From NCBI GenBank assembly GCA_002070265.1, contig MWCX01000029.1:41136-105135 (forward strand): a stretch of 64,000 nucleotides of DNA, in the 5' to 3' direction. Under the pieces are notes generated by a model that did not search any database, was not told where the DNA came from, and saw nothing but the letters and a program-made list of their open reading frames with translations. The DNA comes from Bacteroidetes bacterium ADurb.Bin174. Lineage in GTDB: Bacteria; Bacteroidota; Bacteroidia; Bacteroidales; Paludibacteraceae. Shown piece by piece: positions 33,422 through 42,143 of the stretch (within the stretch, counting starts at the first letter, position 1; each line of letters opens with the position of its first letter). Both the position numbers and the translations under genes were made by a program.

Positions 33422-35962
33422 TTACTTTTTTATTTGGTTGCTTATTATCGAATACAACAGCACCATCGTCGATGTTACCGAACTGGTGATTGTTATCACT
33501 TCAGCCGGAGTCATTTTATTTGTCAACGAAATAGGCTTCTGTGGAACTATGATCATGGAACCTGCAACAACCCTCGGATAAAATTTGATACCCAAAAATG
33601 AACGAGTACCTATTACTTTCCCATTTGGGTACAGGACAAAGGAATTTTTCTTCAAAGCCTTATTTGAAAAACCACCGGATGATATGATATAGTCTTTAAA
33701 ATTATTTGTGTTGGAATACACTACAAATGAAGGATACATCACTTCTCCAATTACTTTTACCGTCTGAGATTTTTTAGGTATAACCAATACATCACCATTT
33801 TCAACAAATAAATCTTTTAAGGACCCGGGACTTTTCACTATTTCTTCCAAATCTAAAGACACTACTCCTGCTGCATACAAAAGTTCCTGGATATCTTTTA
33901 TGCTGGCATAATTGGTAATCGTATCCAAGGCATTCAATTCGGTAATGCTGCTTATCTGCATTTTGCTTAAAGCCATGTCCAAACTACTTTCTTTAGAACT
34001 CTGGAGGATGCGTCTTAGGTTTCTCGTGAAAATTTTGGCCATTGGATTGTCGCTTGCCCAGTTTTCTTCATTCCTTATTAAATAAGCACTGCTGATAGAA
34101 GCATAAGGCGTAAAGCCACCGGTTCTTTCTAATAAATCTGAAACCCTGATGTTTTTATGTTCAACAGTGTAGAATCCGGGATTTTTCACTTCACCTTCAA
34201 CAGATGCCATACGTATAGGTTCAATACCTTCTATAGATCTGACAATCACAAGATCACCGTTTTCAAGATACATAGTTCCATCGTCACCTCCGAAATTTAA
34301 ATCTTTATCCAAACTTATAGTGAAAGTGAAAGATTTCTTACTACCTTCTTCCATTTTTGTCGGGTCCTTGATAATGCGGACTATCTGAATATTATCGGTT
34401 TCTGCGCCATCAGTAAATCCCTTTGCCAGAAAGACCAAATCTCTGACATTCATTTTCATATTTAGTGGATATCTGCCGGGTTTTTTCACCTTTCCTTGTA
34501 TGGTTACAAACTGTTCATCCATAAAGTTCTGTAAAGAATCAATTACAATGAAATCTCCATTGATTAAAGCAATATCCGAATCCTCACCGGCAAGAATTTT
34601 CCCTAAATTAAAACTGATCATCTCCGGATTTTCATTTTTTTTCTGACGCTGGATGGTTGCTACATTTAAAAAGGCTTCATCCTGTACGCCGCCTGCTTTA
34701 TTAATTAAACTTTTAATTGTAAGGTCAGGAGTCAAGGCATAAGTTCCCGGAGCTTTTACAGCACCTGATAATTCAACACGATTGTCGTATATATCTTCAA
34801 TTTTCGAAACAAAAATGGAATCCCCGGCTGCAAGTGTGGTTGAAGCAGCAGAAGATTCGGACACATCTATTATGGTCTTTTGTGCATCGGCGTACCTGTA
34901 AATAGTAATTTTATTACGATTGGCATCTCCACTCAATCCACCGGCATAATACAACAAATCGGAAAGTGCTTCACCTTGAACAAATTCATAATAACCCCGA
35001 CGTTTGATAGCCCCATCAACAACTACCTCGTTTCTGTTAGGTTCAACAATCAATATATCATTATCCTGTAACACAATATTACTCTCTAAAGCCCCTGTCA
35101 TCAAAAATTGATAAAAGTCGATTTCGGCTACTGTTTCAGCATTTCTAATTATCTTGATTGATCGCATGGATCCTATTTTATTGGGACCGCCACAAGAATA
35201 CAAGGCATTGATTACTGTTGCTAGTGATGGTAAGGTGTATGTGCCCGGGAACGACACTTCACCTGCTGCTGTAACCTTGATGCTACGGATTTTGCCCAAA
35301 TTAATATCCACCTTGGTTTCCCCCGAGTCAATGCCGGTGTAATACTTAGAGAGTTGTCTTTTTAAGGTGGTATTAGCACTTTCAAAGGTCATCCCCCCCA
35401 CTTTGATCAATCCAACATTAGGAATACGTACGTTTCCATCAGGTGTGACCTTTAATTTATAACTGACATCATATAATCCTGAAATATCAATAAGTAATTC
35501 GTCATTGGTGCCAATAATATAATTAGCCGGAGTTGGCAAGTTTAAATTAGGCTCAAAAATCACTACACCTTTGTTAAATATATTTGAACCAAACACTTTC
35601 ATTTTTTTTTCATCTCCTTGAATCATAAATTCTCGATAGAGCGAATCTTCGACAAATGTACGTTCATCAACATAATAAGGAGTTTCACCTTCATCCAAAT
35701 TAGCATTCAAAGCTTGTATGTACTTCCTGAAATCAGACATCTGCCGAACATTGACGGGAAGATTGCCACCCTGACTTTGCGGCAAATAACTGCCCGGGTT
35801 ATATTGTTGGATGTTGGATGGCATTCCAAATTGTTTTTGATTGGGATTGAGCTGCTGAAGCAACAACATGCGCTGTTGCGGAGTCATGCTGTTTAAATCC
35901 TGAGCGTGAAGCTGCAAAACAAAAGGTGTGATCAATAAGAGAATCAGTAAGCTTTTCTTCAT
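33422..35962 (-). CDS. Large SLBB polysaccharide export protein
   Basis: An 846-residue exported protein: signal peptide to about residue 21 (LQLHAQ), a Gln-rich N-terminal stretch, a polysaccharide export domain (about 140-215; PTPANYIIGTNDELLIDISG), then a series of five to six SLBB-type beta-grasp domains recognised by the recurring GxVxxPGxY/GxYxL strands (SFPGTYTLPS, KAPGTYALTP, KKPGRYPLNM, KNPGFYTVEH, EVMYPSFVVY). A hydrophobic segment closes the C-terminus. It resembles the larger Bacteroidota Wza/CapD-like translocons. The 192-base gap upstream contains no gene but may hold a promoter. Confidence 0.92.
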   Translation of the reverse strand: MKKSLLILLLITPFVLQLHAQDLNSMTPQQRMLLLQQLNPNQKQFGMPSNIQQYNPGSYLPQSQGGNLPVNVRQMSDFRKYIQALNANLDEGETPYYVDERTFVEDSLYREFMIQGDEKKMKVFGSNIFNKGVVIFEPNLNLPTPANYIIGTNDELLIDISGLYDVSYKLKVTPDGNVRIPNVGLIKVGGMTFESANTTLKRQLSKYYTGIDSGETKVDINLGKIRSIKVTAAGEVSFPGTYTLPSLATVINALYSCGGPNKIGSMRSIKIIRNAETVAEIDFYQFLMTGALESNIVLQDNDILIVEPNRNEVVVDGAIKRRGYYEFVQGEALSDLLYYAGGLSGDANRNKITIYRYADAQKTIIDVSESSAASTTLAAGDSIFVSKIEDIYDNRVELSGAVKAPGTYALTPDLTIKSLINKAGGVQDEAFLNVATIQRQKKNENPEMISFNLGKILAGEDSDIALINGDFIVIDSLQNFMDEQFVTIQGKVKKPGRYPLNMKMNVRDLVFLAKGFTDGAETDNIQIVRIIKDPTKMEEGSKKSFTFTISLDKDLNFGGDDGTMYLENGDLVIVRSIEGIEPIRMASVEGEVKNPGFYTVEHKNIRVSDLLERTGGFTPYASISSAYLIRNEENWASDNPMAKIFTRNLRRILQSSKESSLDMALSKMQISSITELNALDTITNYASIKDIQELLYAAGVVSLDLEEIVKSPGSLKDLFVENGDVLVIPKKSQTVKVIGEVMYPSFVVYSNTNNFKDYIISSGGFSNKALKKNSFVLYPNGKVIGTRSFLGIKFYPRVVAGSMIIVPQKPISLTNKMTPAEVITITSSVTSTMVLLYSIISNQIKK

Positions 35963-36154
35963 TATTTAATTTGTTTTATCTATAGAGGGATATTGTGTTG
36001 CTGTGTAGTTCATTAACTGTTTTCTCAATTATATTAGATTTAATAACGTATAAAAGCGTTTTATAGTATATCTAATTAAAAACGTAAAAACACTTGCACC
36101 TGTATTTTCATTTAAAAAAGATGGATATGCCCTTTGTCATATTCAATACGAATA

Positions 36155-38626
36155 TTACAAATCTTTTTTATCGTCCTGATAATACTGGAAATAAGAATCC
36201 GAACCTTGATGCTTTTTCTTTCTCTTCTTATCTTTCGTATATCCATATCCATAACCGTATCCATAACCATATCCATAGGTTCCTACTCCGTAAGTTTTAC
36301 TGCGACCGTAATAGGTGTATTTTTTTGAATAATATTGTGAGTATGAGTAATTATTCGTATCTACATCTACATCATTTAATATGGAATAAAATTGTATGTT
36401 ATCAATTTTTAACTGGTTGGAAAGATTACGCACAAAAAATTTGTTTGTCTTATTACTCCTGATTACAAAAAGATTAATATCCGACAAAGCTGCAAACGAA
36501 TAGGCATCTGCTACAACACCGATCGGGCTGGTATCCGCGATGATGAATTCATATCTTTTCCTTAACTCCTCGAACATTTCTATCAATTTTTGGGAACGTA
36601 TCAACTCTCCTGCATTCGGAGGCACCGTTCCAGCCGTAATAAAATCAAAACCAGCTCCTTCAGGTCTCACAATAATTTCATCAAGTGTACATTGGTTGGC
36701 TAAATAATTGGAGACACCTAAATCGTTGTCACAATTCAATTGCTTATAAATACTCGGTTTACGTATGTCCATATCAACCAACAATGTCTTTTTGCTTGCC
36801 ATGGCATACGCAGATGCCATATTGATACAAAAATAGGTCTTACCATCGCCCGATTCGGAAGATGAAACCATGATGGTAATATCCGTTTTTCTTTTGGCAA
36901 GAAATTCTATTCTCGTTCTGACAATACGAAACATCTCAGTAAAAGATGAGCGCGGATTCTCTGCCACAATGTATGGACTGTCCGAATAGGTACGTCGTAT
37001 CAGCCCGATAAGCGGGAAGGCACAGTATTTTTCAACATCGGTCCCAGAACGTATTGTATTGTTAATCAGTTCTTTCAATACCACAAAAACTGCAGGAAGA
37101 ATCAATCCGAGAACCAAAAATATCATGAATGTTTTTGATCTTTCTTTGTAATTAATCACGGAAGTAGTTCTGGCTCTATCCAAAATATTATTGTCCGGTG
37201 TGTTCGATGCTTTCAGTATTTGTGCTTCGGCTCTTTTTTGCAAGAACATGGTATAATAACTGTCGTTCATGCGGTAATTTCTCTCTATGGACACCATTTC
37301 TAATTCCTTTTCAGGAAGATTCTCAATTTGCCGTTGCACTTCGGCAAGCCTGCGATTCAAATCCTGCTTCTGGATTTCAATAGAGGTATGCATATTCTTA
37401 ATAACCTCGTTAATCGCTGATTTGTTATTTTCAATGTCACGTGTGTATTTGGAATAAAACAAATTCTTCTCGCTCATTTCACCTCGCAAAACGATGAGAT
37501 CGTTGATTTGCTGAATGAAAGACATCAGTTCAGGTTCATTTAAACCAAGACTGGATGGAGCCAAGACAACTCCTTGACTCAAATTGGTTTGAAGATATTT
37601 TTTCAAATAAGACAAATAGGTTTCTCTTAATCTGATTTGATTTAATTCATTGTCATAATTAGAAGCTTTACTCAATAATTCACCGGTTAAACCTCCAAAA
37701 TCAATAAGCTGGTTTCTCCTCCTAAAATCGGATAATTTATCTTCAGATTGCTCTAAAAACTCTGAAACCTGCACCAATTGTTCATTGATAAAATTGATGG
37801 TTTTGGTAGCGGCATCATTTTTCCTTTCTAAGTTAGACATCAGGTAAATATCGCATAACTTATTGATAAAATCCACATCACGGGCAGGCGTCTTACTTGC
37901 AAATGAAATCTCAAGGACTGATGCGCCATCCATCACAAAGCTCAAGTTAATTCGAGAAGAAAACTCATTAATCAAGGATTCTTTTGTCCTGAATCTGAAA
38001 TACAATTCTTTTTCAGATAAATTACCGGATACATCATCAACAGTCATAAACATCAGATGATGCTGAAGTGTTTCTCCCAATCTGCCTTTTATGTAGAAAC
38101 CTTTGGGAAGTTGTCCCTCTTCTTCCGTAATCACATAAGAATCATCTACATATATATTAATTTTGAAAAGAATGCCATATGCTTCGGGTGCAATGTAATC
38201 AGTAGTGATATTAATGGGAGACCATCCGTACAAGTTGCTGGTTCTGAACCTCCCTTTAGAAATGTATTCGGTTCTGAATTGCGGAAGACTATCCACCACC
38301 CTCGCCATCAAGTCGTAAGAACTCAACATGATGACCTGATTGTTTACATTTCGGAAACCTTCCTGGATACCGAAGCCCTGCATCAGCACCTGCGCACTGT
38401 TCATTGCCGAGCGACTTTCATCAATGATAACCGTACCGGAAGATTTATATTCGGGTTGCCATTTCCTGTTTTGCAAATAAGCAAAAGTGAGCATAATAGC
38501 TAAGGAGAAAAGGAACAAATACCAATGACTCACAAATAACATCACCCATTCCATGATATTGAACGAAGATTCTTCTTCTTGAAATGCCGGTTTGTCTATG
38601 TATTTATTTGTTTCTTCCATAACCAA
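36155..38626 (-). CDS. wzc: Wzc-type tyrosine kinase and co-polymerase
   Basis: An 823-residue BY-kinase. The periplasmic Wzz/GumC part (about 1-520) has helices near 28-48 and 500-520 and a coiled-coil region. The cytoplasmic kinase has Walker A SSSESGDGKTYF (from 588), Walker A' LLVDMDIRKP and Walker B FIIADTSPIG. The tail (759-823) is a tyrosine cluster, the autophosphorylation site of this family, with an unusual GY dipeptide run (784-796) encoded by a hexamer repeat. It regulates chain length through phosphorylation. It is preceded by two Wza-type lipoprotein genes. Confidence 0.95.
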   Translation of the reverse strand: MVMEETNKYIDKPAFQEEESSFNIMEWVMLFVSHWYLFLFSLAIMLTFAYLQNRKWQPEYKSSGTVIIDESRSAMNSAQVLMQGFGIQEGFRNVNNQVIMLSSYDLMARVVDSLPQFRTEYISKGRFRTSNLYGWSPINITTDYIAPEAYGILFKINIYVDDSYVITEEEGQLPKGFYIKGRLGETLQHHLMFMTVDDVSGNLSEKELYFRFRTKESLINEFSSRINLSFVMDGASVLEISFASKTPARDVDFINKLCDIYLMSNLERKNDAATKTINFINEQLVQVSEFLEQSEDKLSDFRRRNQLIDFGGLTGELLSKASNYDNELNQIRLRETYLSYLKKYLQTNLSQGVVLAPSSLGLNEPELMSFIQQINDLIVLRGEMSEKNLFYSKYTRDIENNKSAINEVIKNMHTSIEIQKQDLNRRLAEVQRQIENLPEKELEMVSIERNYRMNDSYYTMFLQKRAEAQILKASNTPDNNILDRARTTSVINYKERSKTFMIFLVLGLILPAVFVVLKELINNTIRSGTDVEKYCAFPLIGLIRRTYSDSPYIVAENPRSSFTEMFRIVRTRIEFLAKRKTDITIMVSSSESGDGKTYFCINMASAYAMASKKTLLVDMDIRKPSIYKQLNCDNDLGVSNYLANQCTLDEIIVRPEGAGFDFITAGTVPPNAGELIRSQKLIEMFEELRKRYEFIIADTSPIGVVADAYSFAALSDINLFVIRSNKTNKFFVRNLSNQLKIDNIQFYSILNDVDVDTNNYSYSQYYSKKYTYYGRSKTYGVGTYGYGYGYGYGYGYTKDKKRKKKHQGSDSYFQYYQDDKKDL
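36241..36276. repeat. Hexanucleotide repeat inside the kinase tail
   Basis: Six consecutive hexamers, variants of ATCCAT (ATCCAT, ATCCAT, AACCGT, ATCCAT, AACCAT, ATCCAT on the plus strand), encode the GY run of the Wzc-like kinase. Changes in copy number would add or remove GY pairs without a frameshift. Confidence 0.75.
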
Positions 38627-38676
38627 CTCTTTTAATTCCTTTAAATCCTTGTAAAGAAATAAGGGTAAAATTCAGA

Positions 38677-39438
38677 CTACATGATGTAATAAAAAGCAGC
38701 AAACAGCAAGCTTAATGAACTCGAAATGATTGAAATAAATGAACTGTAGTTTTCAACTTTATAAAAACTTGCAGGGTTTCTTTGTACGTATATGATATCA
38801 TTCGGATAAATGTAATAATACTCCGAATTGATGATGCTCTTGGGACGAATATCAAACTCTAATGTTTGAGTGCCTTTATCGGTCTCTCTAATGATTTTCA
38901 CCTTCTTGTAATCTCCCGTGTATCTGATTTCACCCGACATTGACAAAGCCTGATATAAAGTCATTTTATCCCTGAATATCGGATATACGCCCGTTCCTAT
39001 CTCACCAATGACGGTAAAAGTTTTATTGGCTAATGTCAGTTTGATCACTGCATCCGGAACAATTTCTTTGAACCGCTGCTCGATGACTTCAGTCGCTTCT
39101 GTCAAGGTCAGTCCTCCTACAGGCACACTTTTGACAAAAGGAAAATCTACTGTGCCGTCAGGATAAACCCGATATGAGATATAATTCTGATAGTTTGTCA
39201 AAAACTGACTGCCCGTAATCAAATTTGAAATCATTTCATCTGCTGTGATTAATCTGAATAACAACTCATCATCGACTTTTATCCTGTATTCTTCATACTC
39301 AACCTCCTCGTACTGAGGCAATCGTTTGTTCTTCTCCTGCAACAAACCTACATAGCGATAACTGTAGCATGAACTCATCATCAAAATGATCATGCACAAA
39401 ATGAATGCATCAGTTATTCTCGTCATATACGGTTTCAT
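38677..39438 (-). CDS. Wza-type polysaccharide export lipoprotein
   Basis: A 253-residue outer-membrane lipoprotein: the signal ends in a lipobox (MMSSC, near residue 22). A polysaccharide export domain follows (EEYRIKVDDELLFRLITADE, YPDGTVDFPFVKSVPVGG) and an SLBB domain (FTVIGEIGTGVYPIFRDKMT, LYQALSMSG). The C-terminal hydrophobic stretch (SSFISIISSSLSLLFAAFYY) is the likely membrane-crossing end. It is paralogous to the gene 14 bases upstream. Confidence 0.92.
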   Translation of the reverse strand: MKPYMTRITDAFILCMIILMMSSCYSYRYVGLLQEKNKRLPQYEEVEYEEYRIKVDDELLFRLITADEMISNLITGSQFLTNYQNYISYRVYPDGTVDFPFVKSVPVGGLTLTEATEVIEQRFKEIVPDAVIKLTLANKTFTVIGEIGTGVYPIFRDKMTLYQALSMSGEIRYTGDYKKVKIIRETDKGTQTLEFDIRPKSIINSEYYYIYPNDIIYVQRNPASFYKVENYSSFISIISSSLSLLFAAFYYIM

Positions 39439-39451
39439 GCACTAAATTTAT

Positions 39452-40255
39452 TTAATTCTTTTTTGGAACCAACAAGATTCTGTATAAAAAAGTTCCTAAT
39501 GAAACAGTTGAAAGCACTGTAGCAATTAAATTCGGTAAGTTAACTATGCTGAAAAACTGCTCGTCCAACCTTTGGATATAAATCACATCATTGGGCTCAA
39601 TATAATAATACTCAGAATTTAAAATGCTCTTACTACGCAAATCAAACATTTTCACTACTGTACCATCCTCTGTTTCACGAATGATGCGTACTTTACTTCT
39701 GTCAGCAAATGTGCCCACATCTCCTGCCATTGCCAAGGCTTCAAAAATATTAATTTTCGCTCTGGTAATAGGATACTGTCCGGTTCCATTGCCTCCAATC
39801 ACACTAAAATACTGAGCGAGCACATGTAATTCAACCGTACAAACCGCATCAGTTGAATCATGGAGAAAAAAGGGTTCTATCGCAGCTTCAACCGTTCTCA
39901 CAGCTTCTCGTGTCGTTAGCCCGACTATTGCAACTTCGCCAACCATCGGTAGTACGATGCTCCCGTTTTTCTGAATGGTATAAGAATATAAATCGGTGGC
40001 AGGACTTGAAGTCGAAGTTAGCATCATCGGACTATTGAACAACGCATTGGTTTCTTCATGTGTTGAGTAAACCCGCAAATATATTTTATCACCAATTTTC
40101 AAGCGATAATCTTCATACACCAAACTATCTGCGTAGGCAGGGATAATATTATCAGGCTCTTGCAGATAGTTCACCTTACGCGTGGTAATACAAGAACTTA
40201 GCAGCAACAGCCAAAACGATATAAATACAAAACGCAAAAAGCTCTTACACATCAA
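39452..40255 (-). CDS. Second Wza-type polysaccharide export lipoprotein
   Basis: A 267-residue lipoprotein with lipobox LLSSC near residue 22. It shares with the gene after it EDYRLKIGDKIYLRVYS, the QKNGSIVLPMVGEV segment, the SLBB (FSVIGGNGTGQYPITRAKIN, IFEALAMAGDV) and the ending YYYIEPNDVIYIQR. It is the first gene of the polysaccharide operon, 46 bases downstream of a strong promoter -7 box. Together with its neighbour and the large SLBB protein the locus has three export-type proteins. Confidence 0.92.
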   Translation of the reverse strand: MMCKSFLRFVFISFWLLLLSSCITTRKVNYLQEPDNIIPAYADSLVYEDYRLKIGDKIYLRVYSTHEETNALFNSPMMLTSTSSPATDLYSYTIQKNGSIVLPMVGEVAIVGLTTREAVRTVEAAIEPFFLHDSTDAVCTVELHVLAQYFSVIGGNGTGQYPITRAKINIFEALAMAGDVGTFADRSKVRIIRETEDGTVVKMFDLRSKSILNSEYYYIEPNDVIYIQRLDEQFFSIVNLPNLIATVLSTVSLGTFLYRILLVPKKN

Positions 40256-40300
40256 TCTTGGAGTGTATTACATTAGATTATAAATTATAATAGAACATCG

Positions 40301-40333
40301 CAAAGATAAATAAAAATACTTTACTTTTGCAAA
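40301..40333 (-). promoter_or_regulatory. Promoter of the polysaccharide locus
   Basis: Read on the minus strand: TTTG (40330-40333), 21 bases, then TATCTTTG (40301-40308). This matches both elements of the Bacteroidota sigma-ABfr promoter (-33 TTTG, -7 TAnnTTTG) at the expected spacing. The first gene starts at 40255. A perfect plus-strand -7 box, TACTTTTG (40322-40329), for the UbiA-family gene lies within it, so the two promoters overlap. Confidence 0.75.
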
Positions 40334-40353
40334 AAGAAAAACAATAATAGTCT

Positions 40354-41337
40354 GTGTTCAGATATTTAAAATTAGTAAGAATTCAAAATCTTTTATTCAT
40401 TGCTGCAATTCAGTACATGATCCGACAATTTGTGATTGCACCTTTGCTTGAAACTTCCGGCGTAATAGTGTATGAATCATTCTTTCACATAGGTTTGCTG
40501 ATTGCTGCTTCTATGTTGATTGCAGCAGGGGGTTATATCATCAACGATTATTTTGACATCAAAATTGACACACTCAACAAACCCGATAAGGTTATCGTTG
40601 GCAAAAGCATAGATAAACGCACCACCATGCTTTTGTATCAACTTTGCACCTTCGGCGGTATAGCCATCGGCTTGTTTTTGTCGTGGCATGTAAAAAGCCT
40701 TATGGCGGCATTTATTTTTTTAGTAGTGCCGGGCTTACTTTGGTTTTATTCGGCAAGCTATAAGCGACAATTAATCATCGGCAATGCAGTCATCGCTTTT
40801 CTCTCTGCATTATCTGTATTAATCGTTCTTTTCACTGAGTTAGAACACTTGAGAACACAAGCTTCTGTGATATTGAATCCGGTTGTTTACAGCAATCTGT
40901 TTGCCTGGGTAGGCGGGTTTGCACTGTTTTCATTCCTATTAACCTGGATACGCGAAATCATAAAGGATATGGAAGATGTATATGGCGACAGAGAGATGGA
41001 GTGCCGCACCCTTCCTATAATATGGGGAATAAAAGCCACTAAAATAATTTCTATTGCCCTTATAAGCATCACGATGGCTGTCCTCTTATTTATCAATTTC
41101 GTTTATATTGATTTCGAAGGGACACTTACTTTAAGATATATTTTATTGGGACTGATTTTACCATTTGCATGGGTCATTTATCTACTAATCAAAGCGAAAC
41201 AACCGGATGAATACCATAGAATTTCTAATCTGATTAAGTTCATCATGCTAATCGGTTTACTTTATGCACCAATTTTTTACTTTTTGCTTGCCCGGGAAAC
41301 GGGTCTCATCTTATTCAATTTTTTTACTGTCTCCTAA
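40354..41337 (+). CDS. UbiA-family prenyltransferase, likely geranylgeranylglyceryl-phosphate type
   Basis: A 327-residue membrane enzyme with about eight helices. The first Mg-binding motif is NDYFDIKIDTLNKPD (64-78, form NDxxDxxxDxxNxPD). The second is the DMEDVYGDREM segment near residue 205. It resembles the UbiA-like digeranylgeranylglyceryl/prenyltransferases common in Bacteroidota, whose lipid product is unsettled. The start is GTG, giving FRYLKLVRIQN, a typical N-terminus; the next ATG is 22 residues in. It is followed by Maf after 15 bases, so they form an operon. Confidence 0.9.
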   Translation: MFRYLKLVRIQNLLFIAAIQYMIRQFVIAPLLETSGVIVYESFFHIGLLIAASMLIAAGGYIINDYFDIKIDTLNKPDKVIVGKSIDKRTTMLLYQLCTFGGIAIGLFLSWHVKSLMAAFIFLVVPGLLWFYSASYKRQLIIGNAVIAFLSALSVLIVLFTELEHLRTQASVILNPVVYSNLFAWVGGFALFSFLLTWIREIIKDMEDVYGDREMECRTLPIIWGIKATKIISIALISITMAVLLFINFVYIDFEGTLTLRYILLGLILPFAWVIYLLIKAKQPDEYHRISNLIKFIMLIGLLYAPIFYFLLARETGLILFNFFTVS

Positions 41338-41352
41338 GTTATTAAACTGACT

Positions 41353-41931
41353 ATGCTAGATAATTTTAAAAAATACCGCATCATCTTGGGGTCAAACTCA
41401 CCAAGGCGACAAGAATTGTTGAAAGGCATCCATATAAATTTCGAAGTAATTCCTACAGATGCTGATGAATATTTACCCGCTCATATTCAGGGAATAGAAG
41501 CAGCCGGCTACCTTGCCGAAAGAAAAGCAGATAGCTATAAAGACATCATCACAGACCACGATTTGCTGATTACGGCAGACACCATTGTGTTATACGAAAA
41601 CCGGATTTTAGGTAAACCTCACAACAAACAAGAGGCAACAGAAATGCTTCGTTTCCTTTCGGGGAAAACACATCAGGTCGTTACGGGAGTTTGCATCCAC
41701 ACCATCAATCGCCGGCACATTTTCCATACTGTTACTGAAGTCCGATTCTCAAACTTAACAGAAGATGAAATCGATTACTACATTGAAAACTACAAACCAT
41801 ATGACAAAGCAGGGGCATACGGTGTACAAGAATGGATAGGTTTCATTGCCGTTGAACACATCAACGGTTCCTATTTTAATGTCATGGGATTACCGATACA
41901 AAGGCTGTATCAGGAATTAAAGAAATGGTGA
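41353..41931 (+). CDS. maf: Maf-family nucleotide pyrophosphatase
   Basis: A 192-residue Maf protein, a nucleoside triphosphate pyrophosphatase that removes non-canonical or modified nucleotides (dTTP/UTP type in most). The phosphate-binding start LGSNSPRRQELLKGI (12-26) is intact, as are the metal-binding ITADTIVL and GKPHNKQEA. It shares a transcript with the upstream prenyltransferase gene. Confidence 0.94.
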   Translation: MLDNFKKYRIILGSNSPRRQELLKGIHINFEVIPTDADEYLPAHIQGIEAAGYLAERKADSYKDIITDHDLLITADTIVLYENRILGKPHNKQEATEMLRFLSGKTHQVVTGVCIHTINRRHIFHTVTEVRFSNLTEDEIDYYIENYKPYDKAGAYGVQEWIGFIAVEHINGSYFNVMGLPIQRLYQELKKW

Positions 41932-41977
41932 GGCGGTGGTTCGGGGTCCGGGGTGCGTGGTGTGTGGTCGCGACATT

Positions 41978-42057
41978 GACGGTGGTTTTGATGGACGGTG
42001 GTTTTGATGGACGGTGGTTTTAATGGACGGTGGTTTTGATTGACGGTGGTTTTGATA
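41978..42057. repeat. 16-bp minisatellite, five copies
   Basis: Five tandem copies of GACGGTGGTTTTGATG, with single-base changes in the third (A for G), fourth and fifth (last base). The run is in the gap between Maf and ClpC, which meet tail to tail. No spacer separates the units, so it is not a CRISPR. Confidence 0.9.
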
Positions 42058-42059
42058 TT

Positions 42060-42087
42060 GTAGAGACGGGGCATGCCCCGTCTCTAC
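42060..42087. repeat. Perfect 28-bp palindrome
   Basis: Left half GTAGAGACGGGGCA is followed directly by its exact reverse complement. It adjoins the minisatellite. Elements of this GC-rich form with a GTAGAGACG end recur in many bacterial genomes as REP-like repeats. It could also act as a bidirectional transcription stop between the convergent maf and clpC, but there is no T-run. Confidence 0.85.
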
Positions 42088-42143
42088 GGTAGGTGTGCGA
42101 CGTTTTAACCGATGTAAAACATCGCCATCGTATCTATTCAAAA

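Noticed and set aside
41978-42057. Candidate CRISPR array.
   Set aside because: Units are 16 bases and directly adjoining; there are no spacers and no cas genes.
41917-42141. A minus-strand reading frame with repeated KPPS/HQNHRPSK residues.
   Set aside because: It is only the translation of the 16-base minisatellite and palindrome; no start signal or homology.
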